Positions 50,219 to 60,384 of a stretch of DNA of 64,000 nucleotides are shown here, one piece after another. Below the pieces are notes generated by a model that worked only from the letters and a program-made list of their open reading frames with translations, was not told the DNA's origin and made no database searches. The stretch is from Hoeflea sp. (GTDB taxonomy: Bacteria > Pseudomonadota > Alphaproteobacteria > Rhizobiales > Rhizobiaceae): the NCBI RefSeq assembly GCF_002733955.1, contig NZ_NVXQ01000006.1:177351-241350 (forward strand), read 5' to 3'. Position numbers and translations under genes: made by a program. Position 1 is the first letter of the stretch. Each line of letters opens with the position of its first letter.

Positions 50219-51094
50219 ATGACTTCCATGTTTCCGCTTCCGACACCGCAAGAGGGCGCCGCCATGCAGCGCACCTGTGGCGGTGGACGTCTGTCGGTCA
50301 AGCTGTCGGCAGGCGAAAGCCGAATCGACCGGCTGTTTCAGGAAGGCTCGGCGCGGATCCGCATCCCCCGGGTTCCTTCCGGGTTGCCGCTTGAGGCCGT
50401 GCTGATCAACACCGCGGGTGGCCTGACCGGCGGCGACCGCATGGACTGGCGGTTCGAGGCTGGCGCCGGCGCCTCGATGACGCTGGCGACGCAGGCATGC
50501 GAGAAAACCTACAAGGCGCATGGCAGCAGCGAAGCCCGGGTAACCGTGCAGTTGAAGCTCAATGCCGAAAGTTCACTCGCCTGGTTGCCGCAGGAGACGA
50601 TCCTGTTCGACCGCGCCCGTCTGGCACGCTCCATCGAGGTGGAGATGGCGGCGGATTCCCGGCTCCTGATGATCGAGCCGGTGGTCTTCGGCCGTCTGGC
50701 GATGGACGAAGCCGTGATCGAAGGCCATTTCCGCGATCGCTGGCGGGTGCGCCAGGCGGGCCAGCTGATCCACGCAGAGGAGATGCGGCTTGGCCCGGAT
50801 GTCGCCGATGCGCTCAAGCACAAGGCCGTTGCCGATGGCGGGCTGGCGATGGCCACCGTGTTGCTGATCGCGCCTGAGGCCGAGGCAAGGCTGGCCGCGG
50901 CCCGCGAACTGATCGGCGACGCTGGCGGCGTCAGCCATGTGAGAATGCGCTCGCGCGGTGCTGACAGGGCAGAAACTGGCAAGCTTCTTGCTCGCATTGT
51001 TGCCAGGGACAGCTATGAATTGCGCAAGGTGCTTGTACCATTGATCCGCCTGCTCAATCCGTTGGGCGGCATGCCGAAAGTCTGGTCGATATGA
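50219..51094 (+). CDS. ureD: Urease accessory protein UreD
   Basis: UreD is the first protein to bind apo-urease and recruits UreF and UreG. The 291-residue protein has [20 protein letters not shown] near residue 25, [14 protein letters not shown] near residue 65 and [13 protein letters not shown] near residue 123, all characteristic of UreD. ATG at 50219. It starts the structural urease operon; ureA follows after ten bases. Confidence 0.95.
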   Translation: MTSMFPLPTPQEGAAMQRTCGGGRLSVKLSAGESRIDRLFQEGSARIRIPRVPSGLPLEAVLINTAGGLTGGDRMDWRFEAGAGASMTLATQACEKTYKAHGSSEARVTVQLKLNAESSLAWLPQETILFDRARLARSIEVEMAADSRLLMIEPVVFGRLAMDEAVIEGHFRDRWRVRQAGQLIHAEEMRLGPDVADALKHKAVADGGLAMATVLLIAPEAEARLAAARELIGDAGGVSHVRMRSRGADRAETGKLLARIVARDSYELRKVLVPLIRLLNPLGGMPKVWSI

Positions 51095-51104
51095 AAGAGA
51101 CGTT

Positions 51105-51407
51105 ATGAACCTGACCCCGAGGGAAAAAGACAAATTGCTCATCGCGATGGCTGCGATCGTGGCGCGCAGGCGGCTGGAACGCGGCGTCAAGCTCAACCAT
51201 CCCGAAGCCATTGCCCTGATCACGGACTTCGTTGTCGAAGGGGCACGCGACGGCCGTGCGGTGGCCGACCTGATGGAGGCCGGTGCGCATGTGATCACTC
51301 GCGACCAGGTGATGGACGGCATCGCCGAAATGATCCACGATATCCAGATCGAGGCCACCTTCCCCGATGGCACGAAGCTGGTGACCGTGCATGAACCGAT
51401 ACGCTGA
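51105..51407 (+). CDS. ureA: Urease gamma subunit
   Basis: The 100-residue gamma chain is complete, with [20 protein letters not shown] at the start, [20 protein letters not shown] near residue 27 and [17 protein letters not shown] at the end. It forms the (alpha-beta-gamma)3 urease with UreB and UreC. In the usual order ureB follows directly; here a reverse-strand gene lies between them. Confidence 0.96.
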   Translation: MNLTPREKDKLLIAMAAIVARRRLERGVKLNHPEAIALITDFVVEGARDGRAVADLMEAGAHVITRDQVMDGIAEMIHDIQIEATFPDGTKLVTVHEPIR

Positions 51408-51452
51408 ACCATGATCTGGGCGCTCTCCCCTGCACTGGCGGAAAACGCGCAC

Positions 51453-51479
51453 AAAAAAAGCGCGGGCCGCAGCCCGCGC
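51453..51479 (-). terminator. Rho-independent terminator of the secreted-protein gene
   Basis: Read on the minus strand, GCGCGGGC-tgcg-GCCCGCGC is followed by seven T (plus-strand A tract at 51453-51459). The eight-base perfect stem lies 22 bases beyond the stop of the minus-strand gene and 46 bases after the ureA stop. It ends the reverse transcript. Confidence 0.85.
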
Positions 51480-51500
51480 CTCTGTGTGGATGATTATCCA

Positions 51501-52037
51501 TCAGCGGACATAGACAGTCAGCGAACCGTTCGCGTCAGTCTGGGCCGCGACCACGCTGGACAGGTTGACGCCTTCGGCCTCAAGCTTGTCGTAGACACCG
51601 GCGTTGGCCTGAAGCGAGGTGCGAAGATCGGAAATCGCGCCCCGGTTCTCGCTGACGGCCTGATCGAGCTCGTCAGCCGACACATCGGCGGATCCAACTT
51701 CCACGACTTCGACCTTGGCGGGTTCCGTCATGGTGCTGATATCGGTCGCCGCATCGGTGTTGGCGGAGATCGCAGAAATCACGTCGTCCTGCGTCGCGCC
51801 GGCAGAAGCATTCGTGTCAGCCGCTGCATTCAGACCCAGCGTGGCGTCGCCACCGGAAGCGTCGGCACCAATGCCGACCGAGGCGCCTGCCGAACCGCTG
51901 GTTGCCCCAGCGCTCGATCCGCTGTCCGCGCCAATGCTGACACCGGAGTTCGCATCAGCCAACTGCGCGAGAGCAGGTGCGGCGGCAAAGGTCGAGGTCA
52001 TCAAGGCTGCGGTCAGAATCTTGGTCATGCGTTTCAT
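51501..52037 (-). CDS. Unknown secreted low-complexity protein inside the urease operon
   Basis: The 178-residue protein has a signal peptide (MKRMTKILTAALMTSTFAAA, cleavage after APALA, about residue 24), then a Ser/Gly/Ala/Asp-rich stretch (SGVSIGADSGSSAGATSGSA and onward) with few charged groups, and a C-terminal part with EVVEVGSADVSADELDQAV. No domain is recognised. It is transcribed against urease, between ureA and ureB, and has its own terminator. It seems a mature independent gene inserted into the operon. Confidence 0.75.
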   Translation of the reverse strand: MKRMTKILTAALMTSTFAAAPALAQLADANSGVSIGADSGSSAGATSGSAGASVGIGADASGGDATLGLNAAADTNASAGATQDDVISAISANTDAATDISTMTEPAKVEVVEVGSADVSADELDQAVSENRGAISDLRTSLQANAGVYDKLEAEGVNLSSVVAAQTDANGSLTVYVR

Positions 52038-52295
52038 GGGATAACTCCTTTTGCAGTTTCAGGTGTCACCCGCCGTGCGGCGCGTGACAGGGAAAAAACG
52101 ATGTCTCACCAATTTGGTTGCGTGCAGAGCCAAGGCGATTTCGTGAAGTTTTCGTGGCGTGAAAGTGACGTTGCATGAGAGGCCGATCCAGCCCGTTCCG
52201 ACCCTTTCCGCTGAGGCCATGCGAAACGGGGCACGGGCTACAGGAAACAGACGCGGAAATGCCTCACGGCAGGAACATAATTTGAGGAAACAGTC

Positions 52296-52601
52296 ATGAT
52301 ACCAGGTGAGGTCATAACCCAGGACGGCGACGTCGAGCTCAACAAGGGGGCGGTCACGGTTACGCTCAAGGTCGCCAACACCGGCGATCGTCCGGTGCAG
52401 GTGGGCAGCCACTATCATTTTTTCGAGACCAACGAGGCCTTGCGGTTTGACCGCGATCAGGCCCGCGGCCTCAGACTCGACATTGCCGCGGGCACTGCCG
52501 TCCGTTTCGAGCCGGGTCAGGAACGCGATGTCACGCTGGTTCCGCTGTCCGGCGGGCGCGAAGTCTATGGTTTTCAGCAAAAAGTGATGGGAAAACTCTG
52601 A
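52296..52601 (+). CDS. ureB: Urease beta subunit
   Basis: The 101-residue beta chain is complete: [20 protein letters not shown], then [11 protein letters not shown] near residue 45 and [26 protein letters not shown] site precedes the ATG. It is separated from ureA by 888 bases and the reverse gene, and from ureC by four foreign genes. Confidence 0.95.
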   Translation: MIPGEVITQDGDVELNKGAVTVTLKVANTGDRPVQVGSHYHFFETNEALRFDRDQARGLRLDIAAGTAVRFEPGQERDVTLVPLSGGREVYGFQQKVMGKL

Positions 52602-52639
52602 GGGTTTTGCATCACGTCACCAAGAGAAGGGGAAGCCGC

Positions 52640-53455
52640 ATGTGCCATGTCTGTGTCATTAACAACGTCAAATCCTCAATGCTGTCGCGACGTGATTTTT
52701 TCCGCAAGAGCGCGGCTGCCGGTTTTGCGGCAACCGCTGCCGGTGCAGTCTCCGCCCGGCCCGCGCTGGCCCAGGCCTCCGGCAAGGTGGTCGATCTGAC
52801 CCATACATTCGATGGCGATTTTCCAACCTTCGACGGCAAGCCCGGCATTCTCTACACCGAAAACGTCAATTTCGATGAATCCGGTTATCAGCTCTGGGAA
52901 CTGACCATTTTCGAGCATTCCGGCACCCATATCGATGCACCGCTGCATTTTTCCAAGGACGGCACGTCCGTTGACGAGCTCGATCCGCAGAGCCTGATCT
53001 GCCCGCTCTGCATCATCGACATCAAGAGCAAGGCCGCAGACGCGCCCAATTCCATGGTCGAGCCTGAAGACGTCGAGGCCTATGTCAGCGCGCATGGCGA
53101 GATCCCTGAAGGCGCTTGCGTGGCGATGAATTCGGGCTGGCAGGACAAGGTTGGCGATGCCAGCTACCGCAATGATGCGGACGGCAATTTTGCCTTCCCC
53201 GGCTTTTCCAAGGCAGCCACCGACATGCTCGCAGACATGGGAGCGGCCTCCATCGCGGTGGACACGCTGTCGCTTGATCCGGGCAATTCGGCCGATTTCG
53301 CGGTGCATTATTCCTGGCTCCCAAGCGGACGTTTCGGGATCGAGAACATCGCCAATCTCGATGCGCTGCCAGCGAGCGGAGCCACCCTGTTTGTCGGCGC
53401 ACCGAAGCACCGCAACGGGACCGGCGGCCCTGCCCGCGTCATGGCCATGGTCTAG
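52640..53455 (+). CDS. Exported cyclase family protein (kynurenine formamidase-like)
   Basis: The 271-residue protein has a twin-arginine signal (SRRDFFRKSAAAGFAATAAG, near residues 17-36) for export of the folded protein. The metal-binding signature HSGTHIDAPLHF near residue 94 belongs to the cyclase/kynurenine formamidase family (PF04199), which uses a His-x-Gly-Thr-His-x-Asp site. In the periplasm it may hydrolyse an amide or lactam. The link to urea is not obvious. ATG at 52640 has AAGGGG upstream. First of four genes between ureB and ureC. Confidence 0.85.
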   Translation: MCHVCVINNVKSSMLSRRDFFRKSAAAGFAATAAGAVSARPALAQASGKVVDLTHTFDGDFPTFDGKPGILYTENVNFDESGYQLWELTIFEHSGTHIDAPLHFSKDGTSVDELDPQSLICPLCIIDIKSKAADAPNSMVEPEDVEAYVSAHGEIPEGACVAMNSGWQDKVGDASYRNDADGNFAFPGFSKAATDMLADMGAASIAVDTLSLDPGNSADFAVHYSWLPSGRFGIENIANLDALPASGATLFVGAPKHRNGTGGPARVMAMV

Positions 53456-53466
53456 GAGAACAAGCG

Positions 53467-53793
53467 ATGCGCCGCAAACCCGTCAATCCGGTTGAAATCT
53501 GGCAAGCCTATGCCGGGCTTGGCATGCTGGCGCTCGAAGCGCAGGCCGTGATCGGCATGCGGATGCTGGGCATGAGCGGCGCCATTCCGGTCGCCAAGTC
53601 CGAAAACCGCAAGATGCTGGCGGAAAAGCCGCCAGCATTCGCCAAGGCTGCGACCGCAGCAGCCAGGAAAGCGGCGGCGGGCGGTAGCCCGGAGCAAATC
53701 CTCACAGCTGCCGTCAAGCCGCTGACGAAAACCGCGCGCGCAAACCGGAAACGCCTCGTCTCGAAGGCGGTCTCGCGCCGCAAGAAGACATGA
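53467..53793 (+). CDS. Unknown alanine-rich basic protein
   Basis: The 108-residue protein has no signal peptide, a helical N-terminal half (MRRKPVNPVEIWQAYAGLGM) and a lysine/alanine-rich C-terminal half ending SKAVSRRKKT. Some rhizobial urease clusters have an alanine-rich gene annotated as 'antifreeze protein', a label I would not trust. AGGAG precedes the ATG. It overlaps the next gene by four bases. Confidence 0.7.
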   Translation: MRRKPVNPVEIWQAYAGLGMLALEAQAVIGMRMLGMSGAIPVAKSENRKMLAEKPPAFAKAATAAARKAAAGGSPEQILTAAVKPLTKTARANRKRLVSKAVSRRKKT

Positions 53794-54248
53794 GGCGGGC
53801 TGTGGCGCGCGGGGGCATGAGGATGCGATGGTGTCTGGCGGGCCTGCTTGCAATCGGCCCGCTGGCCGGCGCTGCAAATGGGGTGGCCGCCGAGGACATG
53901 CCGGACTGCATAGACCCGCAAAGCCAAATGGAGATGACCTATTGCGCCGGCGTCGACTATGAGAAAGCCGATGCCGATCTCAATGCGATCTGGCCCGATA
54001 TCGTTGCAGCAGCCAAGTCCAATGATGAGTATGTAGGCGACATGGCTCGGGACCGCGGCGTGCCGACCACGGTGGAAGCATTGCGTTCCGCTCAGCGCGC
54101 CTGGATCAGGTTCCGCGACGCGCAATGCGAATTCGAGGCCTATGAAGCGTTCGGCGGCACAGCCCAGCCGATGATCGGCAGCATGTGCCTGGCCCGGTTA
54201 ACCCGCGAGCGCATTGAGGTGCTCGCCCGCATTCTGGAAACCAGATGA
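53790..54248 (+). CDS. LprI-family (DUF1311) lysozyme-inhibitor-like protein
   Basis: The 152-residue protein has an N-terminal export signal ending near residue 34 (MRMRWCLAGLLAIGPLAGAA) and the DUF1311 pattern: CIDPQSQMEMTYCAGVDYEK and LRSAQRAWIRFRDAQCEFEA with four conserved cysteines. LprI-type proteins inhibit lysozyme in the periplasm, but most members are untested. The start is ambiguous between 53790 (coupled to the previous stop) and 53817. Confidence 0.8.
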   Translation: MRRAVARGGMRMRWCLAGLLAIGPLAGAANGVAAEDMPDCIDPQSQMEMTYCAGVDYEKADADLNAIWPDIVAAAKSNDEYVGDMARDRGVPTTVEALRSAQRAWIRFRDAQCEFEAYEAFGGTAQPMIGSMCLARLTRERIEVLARILETR

Positions 54249-54742
54249 TGGCGAGAATGATCACCATGTCGCATGATTACGATGCGCCGGCACGCGAGCT
54301 CTGGAGAATTGCGACCGACTGGAACTGTTTGCGCCGGGCGGTTGGCAAGACGGTCACATTCGGCCCCTTGCCTGCTGAGCCGATGCACAAGGGCCAGCTC
54401 ATCCACACCACTGTCTCCTTGTTTGGTGTGTTGCCGGCTTTTGCCTACACGCTGAAAATCAGGGAGTTCGACGCAACGGCAATGCATCTGGAAACCAGTG
54501 AAAGCGGCGGCGGAATTGATCGCTGGGAACATACGATTGATGTCGAGCCCCGCGATCATGGCAGCCGCTTGTCGGACAAGCTGGTCATATCGTCCGGGTG
54601 GCTGACGCCCGCAACTGCCCTTTGGGCCAGGATCATGCTGTCCCGCCGGCACCGCCCACGCCGGGCCATGCTCAGCGAAAGCCAGGAAGCCAGGAAGCCT
54701 GCTGATGGCCCATTTATTGCTTGCCTGACAGATAAGTCTTGA
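54245..54742 (+). CDS. SRPBCC (START-like) domain protein
   Basis: The 165-residue protein shows the fold pattern of the SRPBCC superfamily: SHDYDAPARELWRIATDW at the start, then an antiparallel sheet region and WEHTIDVEPRDHGSRLSDKL. These proteins bind hydrophobic ligands. The ATG pair at 54245/54248 overlaps the LprI stop. It lies 18 bases before ureC, so is probably in the same transcript; its role there is unknown. Confidence 0.75.
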   Translation: MMARMITMSHDYDAPARELWRIATDWNCLRRAVGKTVTFGPLPAEPMHKGQLIHTTVSLFGVLPAFAYTLKIREFDATAMHLETSESGGGIDRWEHTIDVEPRDHGSRLSDKLVISSGWLTPATALWARIMLSRRHRPRRAMLSESQEARKPADGPFIACLTDKS

Positions 54743-54760
54743 ACGAACCGAGGATCACAC

Positions 54761-56473
54761 ATGCCCGCCAAGATTACCCGCGCCGCCTATGCCGCCATGT
54801 ACGGTCCCACCGTTGGCGACAAGGTCCGGCTTGCCGATACCGAGCTCTTCATCGAAGTGGAAAAGGACTTCACCACCTACGGCGAAGAGGTCAAGTTTGG
54901 CGGCGGCAAGGTGATCCGCGATGGCATGGGGCAGAGCCAGGTCACCAGGGCGGATGGCGCAGTCGACACCGTGATCACCAATGCGCTGGTGGTTGATCAC
55001 ACCGGCATCTTCAAGGCCGATATCGGGCTCAAGGACGGGCGCATTGCCGCCATCGGCAAGGCCGGCAATCCCGATACCCAACCCGGCGTCGACATCATTG
55101 TCGGTCCCGGAACGGAAGTGATTGCCGGCGAAGGCAAGATCCTCACTGCCGGCGGCTTTGACAGCCACATCCATTTCATCTGCCCGCAGCAGATCGAGGA
55201 AGCCCTGATGAGCGGGCTGACTACCATGCTCGGCGGCGGCACCGGCCCGGCGCATGGCACGCTTGCCACCACCTGCACGCCCGGCCCCTGGCATATCGGC
55301 CGCATGATCCAGGCGATGGACGCGTTTCCGATGAACATCGGCCTGTCGGGCAAGGGCAATGCCTCCAAGCCCGCGGCGCTCGAGGAGATGATCCTGGGCG
55401 GCGCCTGCGCGCTGAAATTGCATGAGGACTGGGGTACGACGCCGGGAGCCATCGACAACTGCCTCGCTGTTGCCGACGAGTACGACGTGCAGGTGATGAT
55501 CCACACCGACACGCTGAATGAAAGCGGCTTCGTCGAAGGCACCGTGGAGGCCATCAAGGGCCGGACCATTCACGCCTTCCACACCGAGGGTGCGGGCGGC
55601 GGACATGCGCCCGACATCATCAAGGTCTGCGGATTGTCCAACGTGCTGCCGTCCTCGACCAACCCGACCCGGCCCTACACGGTCAACACCATCGCCGAGC
55701 ATCTCGACATGCTGATGGTCTGCCACCATCTCGACAGTGCAATTCCGGAAGACATTGCGTTTGCCGAAAGCCGGATCCGTAAGGAGACGATTGCGGCCGA
55801 AGATATCCTGCACGACATCGGCGCGTTCTCGATCATCGCTTCGGACAGCCAGGCCATGGGCCGCGTCGGCGAGGTGATCATCCGCACCTGGCAGACCGCC
55901 GACAAGATGAAACGCCAGCGCGGGCGCCTGCCCGAGGAAACCGGCGAGAACGACAATTTCAGGGTTCGGCGCTACATCGCCAAATACACCATCAACCCTG
56001 CCATCGCCCAGGGCATGTCCAAGCATATCGGCTCGATCGAGGTCGGCAAACGCGCCGACCTGGTGATGTGGAACCCGGCCTTCTTCGGCGTCAAACCCGA
56101 CATGGTGCTGCTTGGCGGCATGATTGCCGCAGCCCCGATGGGCGATCCCAACGCCTCGATCCCGACGCCGCAGCCGGTGCATTACCGGCACATGTTTGGC
56201 GCCTATGGCAAGGCCAGAACCGAATCCTCGGTAACCTTTGTCAGCCAGGCGGCAATCGAGGACGGGCTGGCGCACAAGCTCGGCTCCGCCAAGCAACTCT
56301 GCGCGGTGGAAAACACCCGGGGCGGGATCTCCAAATCCTCCATGCTGCTCAATAATGCCCTGCCGCATATCGAGGTTGATCCGGAAACCTACGAGGTGCG
56401 GGCCGATGGTCAGCTGCTGACCTGCGAGCCGGCCACCGAACTGCCGATGGCGCAACGCTATTTCCTGTTTTGA
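54761..56473 (+). CDS. ureC: Urease alpha (catalytic) subunit
   Basis: UreC binds two nickel ions and hydrolyses urea to ammonia and carbamate. The 570-residue product has the family length, with DSHIHF (His136 and His138, nickel ligands), the carbamylated lysine Lys219 in [20 protein letters not shown] near residue 275, and the flap/catalytic histidine in [11 protein letters not shown] near residue 322. All expected active-site residues are present. ATG at 54761. Confidence 0.97.
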   Translation: MPAKITRAAYAAMYGPTVGDKVRLADTELFIEVEKDFTTYGEEVKFGGGKVIRDGMGQSQVTRADGAVDTVITNALVVDHTGIFKADIGLKDGRIAAIGKAGNPDTQPGVDIIVGPGTEVIAGEGKILTAGGFDSHIHFICPQQIEEALMSGLTTMLGGGTGPAHGTLATTCTPGPWHIGRMIQAMDAFPMNIGLSGKGNASKPAALEEMILGGACALKLHEDWGTTPGAIDNCLAVADEYDVQVMIHTDTLNESGFVEGTVEAIKGRTIHAFHTEGAGGGHAPDIIKVCGLSNVLPSSTNPTRPYTVNTIAEHLDMLMVCHHLDSAIPEDIAFAESRIRKETIAAEDILHDIGAFSIIASDSQAMGRVGEVIIRTWQTADKMKRQRGRLPEETGENDNFRVRRYIAKYTINPAIAQGMSKHIGSIEVGKRADLVMWNPAFFGVKPDMVLLGGMIAAAPMGDPNASIPTPQPVHYRHMFGAYGKARTESSVTFVSQAAIEDGLAHKLGSAKQLCAVENTRGGISKSSMLLNNALPHIEVDPETYEVRADGQLLTCEPATELPMAQRYFLF

Positions 56474-56904
56474 TGCCTGCCGCCATCAGCCCATCTCTCG
56501 TGGCCCAGGTGAGGTGAACGCGCACTGGACCCGCCCCCTTCGAGTGCTCGGCGGTCCCCGGCCGTCGTGCCGGTCGCTGCGGACAGTTCATTCTGGCCTG
56601 GATTGCCGATGCCATGCGCCTTAGGCTTGTCCTGCAAGGCAAGTGCAAGCCTGCAACGGACGGTCTGTTGCAGCACGGCAAGAACAGCGAGCGGCACCCG
56701 TACGGGTTTAGCTTGGCAGGCCGCAGATCAGAGTTTCAGTCGAGTGTTGCTTCTTCTTGGCGCCTCGTGCGGATAGTATTTTTTCTTGAGCCTTTAGCCT
56801 TTTATTACCCTTTCCTGAAATAGCATTGGGTTGGCCCGACGTCTGACCTTCTTTGGGCTCCCCTTCCGGGTGCGAGGCTCAAAACCGGTTACGCGTGGAT
56901 TGCC
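56474..56904. other. Intergenic stretch between ureC and the GGDEF-EAL gene
   Basis: In this 431-base stretch several short frames exist, but none has a convincing ribosome binding site or recognised family. The T-rich area near 56760-56820 could hold the promoter of the GGDEF-EAL gene. No ureE copy is here, unlike many rhizobial urease operons. It may contain degraded coding sequence. Confidence 0.45.
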
Positions 56905-59568
56905 ATGACGACAGATGCAAAGCAGGGAAAGAAATTCCACCAGGTCCTGACGCGACCGAGCAGGATTGCTGGCGCCATTGCGCTCGTCGTCGCCGTTGCG
57001 ACCGGCTTCTATGCCGAACGCCAGAACCGTCTTGTCCACTACCAGAACGAACGCGCCAAGGTCAGCGAACAGCTTGGCCTCGTAAGGGCGAAGCTGGAAG
57101 GCAACATCAACAGCAACATTCAACTCGTCCGCGGTCTTGTTTCAGTGATTGCTTCCGAGCCGGACATGGATCAGATCCGATTCAGCCGGATCGCATCAGG
57201 GCTGATTGGAAAACACTCGCAACTGCGCAACGTCGCCGGCGCTCCGAACCTGGTGATCAGCCTGATGTACCCGGTCAAGGGCAACGAACGCGCCATCGGG
57301 CTCAATTACCGCGAAAATGAAAAACAACGTCAAGCCGCCATGCAGGCTGTTCGCTCGGATCAGATGATCCTCGCCGGTCCCGTGGATCTTGTGCAGGGAG
57401 GGCAAGGGTTCATCGGGCGCTTTCCGGTCTTTGTCGGCAACAAGGGCGGCCGGTATTTGTGGGGCCTGGTCTCCGCCGTCATTGATACCGAACAGCTCTA
57501 CGCTGCCAGCAGCCTGACGGCTCTTGATCTGCCAATCAACGTCGCCATCCGCGGCAAGGACGCCAGCGGCGCCGAGGGTGATCTGTTTTACGGTGAAGCG
57601 AGGGTCTTCGATGGGGACCCGGTAACGTCGCTGGTGTCTCTGCCCAGCGGCAGCTGGCAGATCGCCGCCATCCCCACGGGCGGATGGACAGCCACGCCGG
57701 ACAATGTCTGGCAGGTGCGGTCTCTCATCCTGCTGGCCGGGTTGCTGGTCATCTTGCCGATACTGATCGCAGGCTACCTGAACGATCTCCGCCAGACTCA
57801 TGTCGAGGAACTCAATCGCCGCCAACGCCAGTTGCAACGGCTGTCGCAGCGGCACAATCTCGCGCTTGAAACGTCGAAGATCGGCGTCTGGGAAGTCAAC
57901 CTCGACACCCTGGAGATCAGCTGGGACAGTCGCATGCGCGAACTCTTCGGTGTCGCCGACGAGACGGTGCCGATCACGATGGAGACCGTGATCAGCCACA
58001 TTCATCCCGACGACCGCGATCAGACAACAACCGAAACTCAGCGCGCCGTCGACACCGGTGAGACCAGCAGATCCAACTTCCGCATTTGCACCAATGACGG
58101 TACGACAAGATGGGTTCGCTCGATCGGGGCACCCCACACCGATGGCGATGGCTCACGGTCTCTGCTCGGTGTGGTCTGGGACGTGTCTGCAGATGTCGAG
58201 CTCAACGCCAGTCTGCTTGCAGCCAAGCACAGTGCCGAATGGCGCAACCAGGAACTTGAGGAAGCGCGCGCACAGATGGAGCGCAACTCGCTGCATGACA
58301 GCCTGACCGGCCTGCCGAACCGGCGGTTCCTCGACGAGAAACTTCTCAGTGGCACGGCCGAAACCAAGGTGACGGCGTTGCTGCATATCGATCTCGACCG
58401 TTTCAAGCAGATCAACGACACGCTGGGGCACGCCGCGGGCGACGCGATGCTGACCCACGCGGCATCGGTGCTGACGGCCAGTATCCGGGCGGGCGATCAT
58501 GTGGCGCGGATCGGAGGCGACGAATTCATCATCGCCACCACCTCCGAGGTGGGCGAGCAGCAGCTGGAATCACTGGCCAGCCGGATCATCATGAAGATGC
58601 GCGAGCCGGTGGTCTATGACGGGCATGAATGCCGCTTCGGCGTCAGCATCGGCATCGCCATGGCCCAGGCAGACCAGCCGCTGTGCGGCAAGCGTTTGCT
58701 GATCGATGCCGATATCGCGCTCTACCGGGCCAAGAGCAACGGGCGCAACCGGCATGAATTCTTCAACGCTTCGCTGAAGGCCGAGATCATCCGCACCAAG
58801 CGTGTTGCCGACGATATTCTCAACGGGCTCGAGCGCGCCGAGTTCGTTCCCTATTTCCAGCCGCAGTTCGACGCCAGGACCCTCGACATCGTCGGTGTCG
58901 AGGCGCTGGCAAGATGGGTTCACCCGAGCGAAGGCGTGCTGGCGCCCGACTCCTTCCTGAAAACGGCGGGGGAGCTGAGCGTGATCCCGCTGATTGACCG
59001 GGCCATCCTGGAGCAGACGCTGTGGCAATCGACCCGCTGGAAGGCCGCGGGCATCACCATCCCGAAAATGTCGGTCAATGTGTCCGCCGGGCGGCTCTAT
59101 GATGATGACCTGATCGAAAGCCTCAACGGTCTCGTGTTTGAGCGCGGGACGCTGTCGTTCGAACTGCTCGAATCGATCTTTCTGGATGACAACAATGAAA
59201 CCATTGTCGCCAATATCGCGCAGCTCAAGGCTCTCGGCATCGACATCGAGATCGACGATTTCGGAACCGGCTACGCCTCCATCGTCAGCCTTGTGCAGGT
59301 CAAGCCGACACGGCTGAAGATCGACCGCCAGCTGATCGCGCCGGTGGTGCAATCGCAAAGCCAGCGCAACCTCGTGGCCTCGATTATCGATATCGGTCAA
59401 TCGCTTGGCATCAAGGTGGTGGCGGAAGGCATCGAGACAATGGAACACGCCGCCATTCTGCGCGACATCGGTTGCGACACGCTCCAGGGCTATGCGCTGG
59501 CCCGCCCGATGAGCTCCGACGAGTTCATCGGCTTCGTCCGCGAGGAGCGCTGGCGCAACGCCGCCTGA
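56905..59568 (+). CDS. CHASE-PAS-GGDEF-EAL cyclic di-GMP enzyme
   Basis: The 887-residue protein has an N-terminal membrane anchor (SRIAGAIALVVAVATGFYAE), a periplasmic CHASE-type sensor to about residue 270, a second membrane helix (SLILLAGLLVILPILIAGYL), a PAS domain near residues 310-440, GGDEF at 537-541 with intact RIGGDEF and an upstream RAGD inhibitory I-site, and EAL at 666-668 with DDFGTGYAS. Both the cyclase and the phosphodiesterase motifs are intact, so it may make and break cyclic di-GMP. The signal is unknown. Single gene upstream of tRNA-Arg. Confidence 0.92.
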   Translation: MTTDAKQGKKFHQVLTRPSRIAGAIALVVAVATGFYAERQNRLVHYQNERAKVSEQLGLVRAKLEGNINSNIQLVRGLVSVIASEPDMDQIRFSRIASGLIGKHSQLRNVAGAPNLVISLMYPVKGNERAIGLNYRENEKQRQAAMQAVRSDQMILAGPVDLVQGGQGFIGRFPVFVGNKGGRYLWGLVSAVIDTEQLYAASSLTALDLPINVAIRGKDASGAEGDLFYGEARVFDGDPVTSLVSLPSGSWQIAAIPTGGWTATPDNVWQVRSLILLAGLLVILPILIAGYLNDLRQTHVEELNRRQRQLQRLSQRHNLALETSKIGVWEVNLDTLEISWDSRMRELFGVADETVPITMETVISHIHPDDRDQTTTETQRAVDTGETSRSNFRICTNDGTTRWVRSIGAPHTDGDGSRSLLGVVWDVSADVELNASLLAAKHSAEWRNQELEEARAQMERNSLHDSLTGLPNRRFLDEKLLSGTAETKVTALLHIDLDRFKQINDTLGHAAGDAMLTHAASVLTASIRAGDHVARIGGDEFIIATTSEVGEQQLESLASRIIMKMREPVVYDGHECRFGVSIGIAMAQADQPLCGKRLLIDADIALYRAKSNGRNRHEFFNASLKAEIIRTKRVADDILNGLERAEFVPYFQPQFDARTLDIVGVEALARWVHPSEGVLAPDSFLKTAGELSVIPLIDRAILEQTLWQSTRWKAAGITIPKMSVNVSAGRLYDDDLIESLNGLVFERGTLSFELLESIFLDDNNETIVANIAQLKALGIDIEIDDFGTGYASIVSLVQVKPTRLKIDRQLIAPVVQSQSQRNLVASIIDIGQSLGIKVVAEGIETMEHAAILRDIGCDTLQGYALARPMSSDEFIGFVREERWRNAA

Positions 59569-59838
59569 CCCCGCCCCGCCCAGGCGCGACTGCACATGAG
59601 CCGCGATGTTCTGTTTCACTCACTTCCGCCAGCCGGCAAAGGCTCAAAAATCCTACTCACCTTGATCGTCGCGGCTCAGGATGGCGAGGATGGCTTGCCG
59701 CGAGCGAATTCGAACCGAACACAGCAATTTCGGCGTTGATGCGCGGCACCGGATCAGCTAGAAGACCGCTTGTCAGCTGCTTTGCGGGGCTGGATCAGGC
59801 GAACCCCGATTTGCCCCTCCCCGCCAGGCGCCACGGAT

Positions 59839-59915
<77 letters not shown>

Positions 59916-59986
59916 ACTTTCTCAATAGGTTAGTGGATATGGCGATTTTCCGAAATTGCTGTGGGCAGCACCGGGGCAGCACGCCG

Positions 59987-60334
59987 CTATAATTTTACGA
60001 CCTGTCCAACGATGTTCGACTGAGATGTGGCGTTGTCAAAACTGAAAAGCGTTCGGCCTCTTAATGTGCCAGAACGAAGTTCAATTTTCTTGGTTCCGTA
60101 GTTGTAGCTGAAAACGTACCGCTTACCATCCAAGGTCACCCAACAGGTGCGGGCTAATTGCCCATTCCGTTCGTAAACTTCGACCGAGTCATTGGACAAA
60201 TCGATACGCTTTCTGACCGCGTCTGAAAGAGGCTTAATAACGCGTTCCACGGCTGATGCATGATGAATCGCTTCATTGATCACCTTCACCACGAAATTGT
60301 CGATTTCTTTGTCTGTAGAAAGCCGTCTAGCCAT
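59987..60334 (-). CDS. Unknown protein next to the tRNA-Arg
   Basis: The 115-residue frame begins [20 protein letters not shown] and lacks a signal peptide and known motif. GAGGA is placed six bases before the ATG at 60334; the alternative ATG at 60340 sits too close to it. The lower GC and different codon use compared with the core genes support transfer. It lies between the tRNA and the integrase relic. Confidence 0.6.
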   Translation of the reverse strand: MARRLSTDKEIDNFVVKVINEAIHHASAVERVIKPLSDAVRKRIDLSNDSVEVYERNGQLARTCWVTLDGKRYVFSYNYGTKKIELRSGTLRGRTLFSFDNATSQSNIVGQVVKL

Positions 60335-60384
60335 TTGCATTCCTCAATTGGTTAAACCTGAAGGCTGACAACAAGCTTTGCTTC

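Noticed and set aside
54755..56455. 566-codon minus-strand frame opposite ureC
   Set aside because: Antisense of ureC; ureC has all catalytic residues.
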